A DNA stretch of 6,074 nucleotides from Mariprofundaceae bacterium. Its GTDB lineage: Bacteria > Pseudomonadota > Zetaproteobacteria > Mariprofundales > Mariprofundaceae. The translations under genes were made by a program, and so were the position numbers. The stretch is from the NCBI GenBank assembly GCA_030950975.1, contig JAUZQL010000279.1, forward strand, positions 1 through 6,074. The letters run 5' to 3'. The notes beneath the pieces were generated by a model that saw only the letters and a list, made by a program, of their open reading frames with translations, made no database searches and had not been told where the DNA came from. Within the stretch, counting starts at the first letter, position 1; every line of letters starts with the position of its first letter. Shown one piece after another: positions 1-6,074 of the stretch.

Positions 1-3000
1 TGGTTTGTTGCGTTGCCATAAATAATACATCAGCGGCGTGATAAACAAGGTCAAAATGGTGGCTGAAATAGTGCCAAATACCATCGATACGCCCAATCCA
101 CCAAACACAGGATCAGATATCATAATCGATGTCCCTGCGATGACTGCCAATGCTGTGAGTAAAATAGGACGTGCTCGAACAGCGCCCGCTTCTAATACAG
201 CGGATTTCACATCGTAACCCTGTTTTCGATAATCTAAGATAAAATCAATCAACAACGTTGAGTTGCGCACCACAATGCCTGCCAAAGCAATCATGCCAAT
301 CATGGATGTGGCAGTGAACGATTGACCTGTCAGCCAATGTCCAGGGAAAATACCAATCATAGTGAGGGCAGTCGGAGCCATGACCAGCATGGGTAAAATA
401 AACTGACCATAATATGCGACCATCAAAATATAGATTAAAATCAATCCAACTATGAAGGCTGCGCCTAAATCTCGGAATACATCAAGTGTTAAGCGCATTT
501 CACCATCCCACAACAAATGATAGCCAAAGGTATCATCGGGTGTGGTTGCTCCAAAATGCATACCACCTGTCTTTAAGGTGATTTCAGGGATTATTTCAGT
601 ACCATCAATATGCTGATCAATATCCAAGAGTGAATACACCTGAGAACCTTGTTTGGGTTCACCACTGACATAACTCACAGCATGACCATCTTTACTAAAT
701 ATCGGTTTAGCGACTGTACTTTCTGTGACCGAAACAATCGCCGATAGCGGGATAGAGCCATGCTGTGAACTGACATAAATGCGATCCAAATCTTCAGCAT
801 ACGCTCTTAATGCTCGTGGCAATTGAACATGCAACATCACTTGATGGCGTTCACCCTGCATATGTACTGCGCCAATATTGTAACCTTGCAAGAAGTCGCG
901 CAAAGCTATTTTAAGCTGTGCCGTAGAAACACCCAATTGTGCCGCTTTTTCTTTATTGACGGTCAATGTGTACTGCCGTTGATTCGCGCCCACGGAATCA
1001 TCCACATCGACAACATCATAGGTTTGCGCAAAACGTTGTTTCACAGCTTGGGCAATGGCACGCTGTTGATCGTAATCAGGACCATAAATTTCCGCCAACA
1101 AAGTCGCTCGAACAGGAGGTCCAGGGGGATCTTCTACCAATTTCATCGAAGCCTTAGGGTGTGCGGCTAAAATGGGTGCAAGCATGTTGCGTAAATCCAA
1201 CACAATATCGGATGAAGACTCGCTGCGTTCATGTTTGTTGACCAAATTGACACGGATTTCACCCAAATGTGGTGCTTCTCGAAACAATGCAGCCCCACGT
1301 AAAATACCATTGAAATCAATCGGGCCACCACGTCCAACAAAAGTTTCATAATCTTTCACTTGTGGATGTTGGCGCAAAACATTGCCGATTTTGCGTGCTA
1401 AAGCATCGGTTTCTTCGAGTGTTGAGCCTTCTGGCAAGTCCAAAGTGATATTAAAAGTATTTTGATTGCCTTTGGGCAACATTTTCAATTCAACAGCGCC
1501 TTGGCTTAATGGTCCATTGATGCCAGCAGGACGAATAAACTGCCAAGCAGGTTCTAACATCGCAGCGATAAACATCAGCAATACAATGATAGAAAAAACA
1601 CGTCGATGGCTTGCTTTTTCAAATAATGGCGATGCCAATGTCATATAGGTACGATGCACCCAATCTTTAGGCTCTGTATCTTTTTCTTCCATGGTCAATT
1701 CAGAAATTTTGCAAGGCAAAAAACGTTGTGCAATCCAAGGTGTGAATGCATAAGCAATCAACAACGATGCTGCCATCGCAATCGGTGCATTAAACGGAAT
1801 GGGTGCCATATAAGGTCCCATCATACCCGTGACAAATGCCATCGGAATAAAGGCTAGAATCACCGCAATGGTGGCAATAATGGTGGGTTTACCTGTCTCA
1901 TTGGTGGCACGAATAATCAAAGCCGCTTTTTCAGAGAGATTGCTCACCCCTTTGTGTAGATGGCGATGAATGTTTTCAATGACCACAATGGCATCATCGA
2001 CCAACAAGCCAAGGGAAAGAATCAATGCAAACAAGGTGATGCGATTGATGGTTTGATCGACCAAAAAACCAATCGCCAAAACCACAAATAGAATAATCGG
2101 AATATTCATCGTTACAATCGCAGCTTCACGCCAACCTAAAAACAATAATAAAATAATAATCACCGTAGCAATTGCGATGCCCAAATGCTCAACCAACATA
2201 TTCACCGCATCATCCGCACGTTTGCCTGAATCACGGGTGATTGTCACATCTACATTATCGGGAATAAAATCACCTTGCAGTCGTTTCAATTGATCTGCAA
2301 TCGCTTGCGTCACCACCACAGCATTGCTTCCACGTTTTTTCGATAATGCAATGGATACGGCAGGTGTTTCAGGTTCTCCCATCTGTTGCTTGGAAGCACC
2401 TCCCAAAGCAATACGATGCAATTGATTGGCTTCTGTTTTACCATCCACAATACTGGCAATATCACGCAAATAAATCGCTTTTCCTTGCCATGAACCGACC
2501 ACCAGTTGCCCAACTTCTTGTGCTGTTTTTAAGAATCCATTCAGCCAAATGTTCACCACTTGATTGCTGCCGACCAATGAACCGACATCACCCCCACTAT
2601 TGGAAGCTTGCAGCGTTTGATGCAAACGATCCAAGGGGATGCCATAAGCTGCCATTTTGGCAGGGTCGATTTGAATGCGTATCTCATGATCTTGCCCACC
2701 GATAATATCGACCACTGAAACATTGGGAATCGGAGCTAATTGATCACGAACACGTTCTGCCAAGCGTTTTAAGGCTAAACCATCCAAGCTTTGAGATGAC
2801 AGTGTAATGACTGACACGGGTACATCATCGACATCCATCGGTTTAATCATGGGTTGGGATGCACCTGCGGGTAAACGGTCTAAATTGTGCATGATGCGAT
2901 CATATAATTTCACAAGGCTGGTTTCTTTGTCTGCACCCACTTTGAACATCACAGTGACTACACCCATCTCATTCATGGCTGTACCATAGGTGTGTTTCAC

Positions 3001-3267
3001 GCCTGTCATTTCACGCAACACACGTTCAAGTGGGCGCACAATAAGGTTTTGAACTTCTTCAGGGCTTGCCCCTGACATTTGTACAATCACATTGGCTGCA
3101 GGCACATCAATTTGAGGGTTTTCTTCACGCGGTGTAATCATCAACGCCAATGCACCAATGAGAAAAATAAGCACACTGATAATGGGAGTGAGATTGGTTT
3201 GCATGGAAAACTTACCCAGTTTCCCTGCAATATTGAGCGGTACGTCGTGTTCTTTTTTATCGCTCAT
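1..3267 (-). CDS. RND efflux pump inner-membrane permease (AcrB/AcrD/AcrF superfamily), C-terminus cut off by window edge
   Basis: This is the proton-driven transporter of the tripartite efflux complex. It takes substrates from the periplasm or inner membrane and passes them to the adaptor and outer membrane channel. The frame is open from ATG 3267 to base 1 (1089 residues, no stop seen), longer than AcrB (1049). The two-fold RND layout is clear: TM1 at about 27-45, a first periplasmic loop, TM2-TM6 at about 361-510, TM7 at about 556-571, a second loop, and TM8-TM12 at about 935-1085, so only a short tail should be missing. Proton-relay residues are visible: Asp424-Asp425 in TM4 (GLLVDDAIVVIEN, matching AcrB D407/D408), Arg1001 in TM10 (GIVVRN, where AcrB has Lys940), and Arg1033 before PILLTALA in TM11. 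The paired aspartates favour the hydrophobe/amphiphile (HAE) class over heavy-metal pumps such as CusA or CzcA. The PREENPQIDVP motif after TM1 fits the PREE-PQI subgroup of RND permeases. The start overlaps the adaptor stop (ATGA), with GAAGG 7 nt upstream. The family is certain; the substrate is not known. Confidence 0.96.
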   Translation of the reverse strand, partial: MSDKKEHDVPLNIAGKLGKFSMQTNLTPIISVLIFLIGALALMITPREENPQIDVPAANVIVQMSGASPEEVQNLIVRPLERVLREMTGVKHTYGTAMNEMGVVTVMFKVGADKETSLVKLYDRIMHNLDRLPAGASQPMIKPMDVDDVPVSVITLSSQSLDGLALKRLAERVRDQLAPIPNVSVVDIIGGQDHEIRIQIDPAKMAAYGIPLDRLHQTLQASNSGGDVGSLVGSNQVVNIWLNGFLKTAQEVGQLVVGSWQGKAIYLRDIASIVDGKTEANQLHRIALGGASKQQMGEPETPAVSIALSKKRGSNAVVVTQAIADQLKRLQGDFIPDNVDVTITRDSGKRADDAVNMLVEHLGIAIATVIIILLLFLGWREAAIVTMNIPIILFVVLAIGFLVDQTINRITLFALILSLGLLVDDAIVVIENIHRHLHKGVSNLSEKAALIIRATNETGKPTIIATIAVILAFIPMAFVTGMMGPYMAPIPFNAPIAMAASLLIAYAFTPWIAQRFLPCKISELTMEEKDTEPKDWVHRTYMTLASPLFEKASHRRVFSIIVLLMFIAAMLEPAWQFIRPAGINGPLSQGAVELKMLPKGNQNTFNITLDLPEGSTLEETDALARKIGNVLRQHPQVKDYETFVGRGGPIDFNGILRGAALFREAPHLGEIRVNLVNKHERSESSSDIVLDLRNMLAPILAAHPKASMKLVEDPPGPPVRATLLAEIYGPDYDQQRAIAQAVKQRFAQTYDVVDVDDSVGANQRQYTLTVNKEKAAQLGVSTAQLKIALRDFLQGYNIGAVHMQGERHQVMLHVQLPRALRAYAEDLDRIYVSSQHGSIPLSAIVSVTESTVAKPIFSKDGHAVSYVSGEPKQGSQVYSLLDIDQHIDGTEIIPEITLKTGGMHFGATTPDDTFGYHLLWDGEMRLTLDVFRDLGAAFIVGLILIYILMVAYYGQFILPMLVMAPTALTMIGIFPGHWLTGQSFTATSMIGMIALAGIVVRNSTLLIDFILDYRKQGYDVKSAVLEAGAVRARPILLTALAVIAGTSIMISDPVFGGLGVSMVFGTISATILTLFITPLMYYLWQRNKP

Positions 3268-4307
3268 GGTTGAACCTTCATGCCTGTTTTTAATGCAGGT
3301 TTGCCACCCCAAACAAGGGTATCGCCATCCTGTAAACCTGCCAAAACTTCCCACTTCGCAGCAATTTTTTGACCAACACGAATCAAACGATAATGCACGA
3401 TTGCATGAGCATCTTTCACATACACGCCATGTAAGCCTTGTTGGCTCACGATTGCATCTTTAGGTATCAACAAGGTGGGGCGCACACCCGTTTGAAAACC
3501 TGTTTGTGCATACATACCTGGATGAATATCAACCACTGATGGCAAGGATATTTTAACTAAAAATTGGTGTGAAACTGGGTCAGCTGCTTGTACGACTTGA
3601 CGCACAATGCCTTGAAAATGTTGTTTGAGTGAAGCAATGGCAACATCAACACGATCCCCTTCATGAATTTTTCCAACATATTGTTCGGATACATAGGTTT
3701 GCACCAATAAGCTACTGGGATCTTCCAAGGTTAAAATAGGCATACCTGCCGATGCCAAATCACCTTGCGCCATGCGTTTTTCCACCACCACACCATTCAC
3801 GGGTGATAACACTTTGGCATAACTCAACGCATGTTTGGCTTGTTTCACTTGAGATTTTGCCACATCGTAACGTAATTTTACGGTGTCAAACTGTTGAGAA
3901 GTCACAGCACCTTGTTTTAACAAGCTTTTATAACGTGTTAAATCAGCTTGAGCATTGTTCAAATCCGCTTTGGCCTGAACCAAGGCTTGTTTGGCATGAA
4001 CAGCGTCAATATGTAATAAAACTTGCCCTGCTTGAACACGATCTCCCTCGCGCACCTTCATATCACGAATATAACCCGATAAACGACTGCTAATGGAGAC
4101 ACGATGATCCGATGCCACAGTACCACTGGTGATATAATGGGTGGCAACATCTTGTAAATGAAGCTCTAAATGATGTGCAACTTGAGTATGTATTGGATTG
4201 ACATGAACGGTTGCCGTCTCTTTTTCTCCACAGGCACTCAAACTTAGCAAAGCAATAAGCGCCCAATATATTGGACGATGACATGATTGTTTTTTATGGA
4301 TTCTCAT
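3264..4307 (-). CDS. RND efflux periplasmic adaptor (membrane fusion protein, AcrA/MexA type lipoprotein)
   Basis: This 347-residue adaptor bridges the inner-membrane pump and the outer membrane channel. A basic N-terminus and hydrophobic segment (about 12-25) end in the lipobox LSAC, with Cys26 as the lipidation site. The residue after Cys is Gly rather than Asp, the classical inner-membrane retention signal, so anchoring may depend on the complex. Domains in order: first lipoyl half (about 68-101, SGYIRDMKVREGDRVQAGQ), alpha-helical coiled-coil hairpin (about 103-163), second lipoyl half (about 164-197, LSPVNGVVVEKRMAQGD), beta-barrel (about 199-272) and membrane-proximal domain (about 275-345). 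The hairpin tip has Arg125, Leu129 and Thr136 where AcrA-type adaptors carry the R-L-S motif that contacts TolC; Ser137 follows directly. No methionine-rich CusB-like metal site is seen. The ATG overlaps the stop of the outer membrane factor gene (ATGA), and GAGGGAG lies 7 nt upstream, which settles the start. The stop overlaps the pump start in the same way. Confidence 0.96.
   Translation of the reverse strand: MRIHKKQSCHRPIYWALIALLSLSACGEKETATVHVNPIHTQVAHHLELHLQDVATHYITSGTVASDHRVSISSRLSGYIRDMKVREGDRVQAGQVLLHIDAVHAKQALVQAKADLNNAQADLTRYKSLLKQGAVTSQQFDTVKLRYDVAKSQVKQAKHALSYAKVLSPVNGVVVEKRMAQGDLASAGMPILTLEDPSSLLVQTYVSEQYVGKIHEGDRVDVAIASLKQHFQGIVRQVVQAADPVSHQFLVKISLPSVVDIHPGMYAQTGFQTGVRPTLLIPKDAIVSQQGLHGVYVKDAHAIVHYRLIRVGQKIAAKWEVLAGLQDGDTLVWGGKPALKTGMKVQP
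3275..3279 (-). promoter_or_regulatory. Ribosome binding site of the pump gene
   Basis: GAAGG lies within the 3' end of the adaptor gene, 7 nt before the pump ATG at 3267. It fixes the pump start at the ATGA overlap (3264-3267), with a short cytoplasmic N-terminus of about 26 residues before TM1. Confidence 0.7.
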
Positions 4308-5656
4308 TGAACAACTCCCTCATTTAATAAACCTGCGGCAAGCAACAAGGCAGCTTTAGCAAGCATCACATCGTAAGCCGCTTGAATGGTGGAAACTTCA
4401 GCTTCATCAGAAGCCAATTGTGCGCGAAGTAAGTTTGATGTGGTTTCTAAGCCTTGTTGGTAGCGTAAGGATTGAATACGCAGTGCCTCTTGTGTTTGTT
4501 TGGCGGCTTCTTGTTGTCGTTGAATGTGTTGTTTTGCCAAACGCAATGCACGATAAGCTTGTTTGATTTCATGCTGTATGTGCTCTTGTTTATCTTGAAG
4601 TTTCCATTCAAGCTCACTTTTTTCCCATGTTGCTCGGCGTTGTTGCGCATCGGCACCACCGCCATCCCACACATTCATGCTGATTGTCATGCCTACGCTG
4701 CTATTACCATGTTGGATATTGGGTGTTAGACTGTTCCATGTTTGGGCGGCGACAAGGTTTACCTTGGGTAAATCCAGACTTTTTAGTGCTTCTTGATGCG
4801 CTTTTGCCATGCGAACTTGTTGTTGCATGGCTTTGAAATCCAAACGCTTATCTGATGCTTGTTCTAATAGTGTATTCAACGGTTGAATATTGAAAACGAT
4901 ATGGGGTGCATCCAAATCAACGGTTTGTAAATCCTGATGATTACCCATGATAAGTGAAAGCTGTTCTTGTTTGTTGGCTGTTTCATTTTTAGCTTGAGAC
5001 AACATTTGTTGCCGTTGCAAGACATAAACATGGGCATGCATGACATCACTCATCAACGCCATACCTTTACCTTGCAATGCCTTGACATCGTTCCAGCGTT
5101 TGATGGCAACATCGACTGATTTTTGTTGCACAATCTGTTGCTCACGGGCTTGGCGTACTTGCAAATAGATGGCAATGGTTTGATACATACCTTGTTGTTT
5201 CTGGAAATCCAGCATCAAGGTCGATGATTTGGCGTGGGCTTCCGCTTGAGATCTTGCTGCCTGCAAGGCACCACCTGTAAACAATGGTAAACTTAGCCCT
5301 AAACGTGTTTGATAATTTTGACGGTAATTGGTGTGATTTAAGGTGTTGGGATTGAAATCAGCAGCCCTCACCGATTGTTGGCTTAATTTGCTTCCAAACA
5401 CTTCCAAAGGGTCATTGCTATAACGCCAAGCCGTTGAAAATTGAATGTTCGGCATACTGTAAGATTTCGCTACATCCACTTGCGCACGAATACTTGCAAG
5501 ATGTTGTTCATCGGCTTTGATTTGAACGTTGTGTTGTAACATTTGCTGCACACTTTCTTGTAACGATAATGTTGGGTTGCCATAAGCAAATGATGGAATC
5601 AATAGCGATATAATTATAATATAATGATTTTTTAATATATTAGATGAAAAAAACAC
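4304..5656 (-). CDS. TolC-family outer membrane efflux protein
   Basis: This is the outer membrane channel of the complex, 450 residues, the usual size for the TolC/OprM superfamily, whose members form trimers with a beta-barrel in the outer membrane and a long alpha-helical periplasmic tunnel. Residues 1-26 look like a Sec signal peptide (hydrophobic 12-24, predicted cut after AYG, before Asn27). There is no lipobox, so it is TolC-like rather than an OprM-type lipoprotein. Two homologous OEP repeats can be seen: LSLPLFTGG (121-129) is mirrored by ISMNVWDGGG (325-334), and LQGKGMALMSDVMHA (194-208) by YQQGLETTSNLLRAQ (399-413). Long Gln- and Ala-rich heptad-like helices lie between; Gln is about 13% of the protein (59 of 450). 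The start is GTG at 5656, because the regulator's stop codon lies in the same frame just 3 nt upstream and the signal peptide begins immediately. AAAGGAG at 5666-5672 is the ribosome binding site. It is encoded before the adaptor, unlike acrAB, where tolC is elsewhere. Confidence 0.95.
   Translation of the reverse strand: MFFSSNILKNHYIIIISLLIPSFAYGNPTLSLQESVQQMLQHNVQIKADEQHLASIRAQVDVAKSYSMPNIQFSTAWRYSNDPLEVFGSKLSQQSVRAADFNPNTLNHTNYRQNYQTRLGLSLPLFTGGALQAARSQAEAHAKSSTLMLDFQKQQGMYQTIAIYLQVRQAREQQIVQQKSVDVAIKRWNDVKALQGKGMALMSDVMHAHVYVLQRQQMLSQAKNETANKQEQLSLIMGNHQDLQTVDLDAPHIVFNIQPLNTLLEQASDKRLDFKAMQQQVRMAKAHQEALKSLDLPKVNLVAAQTWNSLTPNIQHGNSSVGMTISMNVWDGGGADAQQRRATWEKSELEWKLQDKQEHIQHEIKQAYRALRLAKQHIQRQQEAAKQTQEALRIQSLRYQQGLETTSNLLRAQLASDEAEVSTIQAAYDVMLAKAALLLAAGLLNEGVVQ
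4315..4321 (-). promoter_or_regulatory. Ribosome binding site of the adaptor gene
   Basis: GAGGGAG lies within the 3' end of the outer membrane factor gene, 7 nt before the adaptor ATG at 4307. It confirms the start within the ATGA overlap at 4304-4307. Confidence 0.75.
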
Positions 5657-5659
5657 AGT

Positions 5660-6007
5660 TCAATGCTCCTTTAAAAGAATTGCAGGTTCAGCATGAACCA
5701 AAGCTTGTTCACACATTTCAGGGCAATAAATATTTTTTAAAGCCTGCACCAATTCAGCAAAGGCAGGATTGGCAATATGATAATAAACCTGTTGCCCTCT
5801 TTTTTCATTTTTTACAATGCCAAGCAAGCGCATTTTAGTTAAATGCTGTGATAAATTTGATTGTGATGCACCCGTTGCTTCCATCAGTTCTGCCACACAC
5901 ATCGTACCATTCAATAAATGACACAACACACTCAAGCGCACTTCATGGGCAATGGCACGAAGCCCTTCACTGGCAGCACTGATTTTTTCTTGTGGGATAC
6001 TTTGCAT
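5660..6007 (-). CDS. ArsR/SmtB-family transcriptional repressor, BigR/SqrR/YgaV-like thiol sensor
   Basis: This 115-residue winged-helix repressor is the first gene of the operon and probably its autoregulated switch. Helix 1 lies at about 8-21, followed by the typical HEVRLSVLCHL (21-31). The helix-turn-helix covers about 38-60 (VAELMEATGASQSNLSQHLTKMR) and the beta-wing about 64-78 (IVKNEKRGQQVYYHI). The C-terminal dimer helix is at about 81-95 and ends in IYCPEMC. Cys29 and Cys95 are 66 residues apart, the same spacing and context (LxC...LYxxxC) that I recall for the persulfide-sensing pair of BigR and SqrR. Cys37 (TMCVAEL) sits where the first Cys of the ArsR metal box ELCVCDL falls, but the second Cys of that box is Ala39, so a classical ArsR arsenic site is incomplete. 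Cys99 is an extra thiol near Cys95. The ATG at 6007 has no clear ribosome binding site; no better in-frame start is seen that keeps helix 1. The family is certain; the sensed signal is inferred. Confidence 0.95.
   Translation of the reverse strand: MQSIPQEKISAASEGLRAIAHEVRLSVLCHLLNGTMCVAELMEATGASQSNLSQHLTKMRLLGIVKNEKRGQQVYYHIANPAFAELVQALKNIYCPEMCEQALVHAEPAILLKEH
5666..5672 (-). promoter_or_regulatory. Ribosome binding site of the outer membrane factor gene
   Basis: AAAGGAG lies inside the last codons of the regulator gene, 9 nt before the GTG at 5656. It supports that GTG as the start. Ribosomes ending the regulator (stop 5662-5660) would finish only 3 nt before the next start, so the two genes are probably translationally coupled. 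Confidence 0.75.
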
Positions 6008-6030
6008 GGGGCGAAGTATGATGATGGTTT

Positions 6031-6060
6031 ATTATATTATCAAGTAGTGATTTATCTGAA
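6031..6060 (-). promoter_or_regulatory. Probable sigma70-type promoter of the operon
   Basis: On the minus strand a perfect -10 hexamer TATAAT lies at 6036-6031, and TTCAGA at 6060-6055 is a partial (4 of 6) match to the -35 TTGACA with an 18-nt spacer. Transcription would start near 6024, leaving a leader of roughly 17 nt before the regulator ATG. It is the only stretch in the window placed to drive all four genes. The region is very AT-rich, so chance matches to TATAAT are likely, and confidence is moderate. Confidence 0.55.
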
Positions 6061-6072
6061 TAATATTATGCA
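6057..6072. promoter_or_regulatory. Candidate ArsR-family operator (imperfect dyad)
   Basis: Minus strand TGCATAATATTATTCA is a 16-bp dyad with 7 of 8 base pairs symmetric, built round the perfect palindrome ATAATATTAT (6060-6069). It overlaps the proposed -35 box. AT-rich dyads overlapping the promoter of their own operon are the usual targets of ArsR/SmtB repressors, so binding here would block polymerase. A near copy of the core, ATAATATAAT (9 of 10 the same), lies at 6031-6040 over the -10 box and could be a second site. The low-complexity AT background means part of the symmetry could be chance. Confidence 0.45.
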
Positions 6073-6074
6073 TA

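Noticed and set aside
823..1170. Open frame on the plus strand of 115 codons, with a second smaller one at 966-1157
   Set aside because: Both lie wholly opposite the pump gene, which is open and matches the RND family here; their translations are low-complexity and match nothing I recognise.
2346..2705. Plus-strand open frame of 119 codons
   Set aside because: It is antisense to the first periplasmic domain of the pump; no ribosome binding site or protein-like pattern supports it.
1..3267. Heavy-metal efflux (CusA/CzcA) identity for the pump, suggested by the ArsR-family regulator
   Set aside because: TM4 has the paired Asp motif of HAE pumps, and neither pump nor adaptor shows a methionine- or histidine-rich metal site.
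3158..3463. Plus-strand open frame across the pump-adaptor junction
   Set aside because: It is antisense to two well-supported genes and shows no family resemblance.
3752..4093. Plus-strand open frame opposite the adaptor hairpin
   Set aside because: It is the shadow of a repetitive coiled-coil coding region; the minus-strand reading explains the sequence fully.
3264..4307. Transcription terminators or attenuators at the gene junctions
   Set aside because: The junctions overlap or are 3 nt long, and no GC-rich hairpin with a T-run is seen there on the coding strand.
4447..4729. Overlapping open frames on both strands inside the outer membrane factor gene, one with a hydrophobic stretch
   Set aside because: The hydrophobic plus-strand translation comes from reading opposite Gln/Lys-rich helices of the channel protein, a known artefact.
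5610..5650. Very AT-rich patch as a possible internal promoter
   Set aside because: It lies just inside the outer membrane factor gene and encodes the Ile-rich signal peptide, so a promoter here would come too late for that gene; codon choice explains the AT content.

Overview
The window holds one minus-strand operon that fills almost all of it. Read 5' to 3' on the minus strand the order is: a small ArsR/SmtB-family repressor (6007-5660), a TolC-like outer membrane factor (5656-4304), a lipoprotein periplasmic adaptor (4307-3264) and a large RND-type inner-membrane pump (3267 to the window edge at 1, missing only its extreme C-terminus). The pump reads open for 1089 codons without a stop or frameshift. 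Together the last three encode a complete tripartite efflux system spanning both membranes, with its own regulator in front. There are no intergenic gaps of note: regulator and outer membrane factor are 3 nt apart, and the next two junctions are ATGA stop/start overlaps. No RNA gene, mobile element, CRISPR array or terminator is visible. The only non-coding stretch is the last 67 bases (6008-6074), which carries a plausible promoter and an AT-rich dyad that could be the repressor's operator.

The organism is a diderm (Gram-negative) bacterium, because the system needs an outer membrane. Protein style and the modest, somewhat AT-leaning base composition (by eye, low-to-mid 40s % GC) fit a gamma- or related proteobacterium. 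I cannot name the genus. Codon and base use look uniform over the four genes, with no sign of recent transfer apart from the locally AT-rich promoter and the start of the outer membrane factor gene.

The likely working model is as follows. The repressor sits on the AT-rich promoter and leaves DNA on sensing a signal. The operon is then read as one message, and pump, adaptor and outer membrane channel are made together by coupled translation. The most interesting point is the repressor's cysteine layout. Cys29 and Cys95 lie exactly 66 residues apart, in the same places as the reactive pair I recall from the persulfide sensors BigR and SqrR. This suggests a proton-driven, HAE-type (organic substrate) RND pump switched on by reactive sulfur or oxidants rather than by a metal. 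That link is inference and the pump's substrate is unknown.
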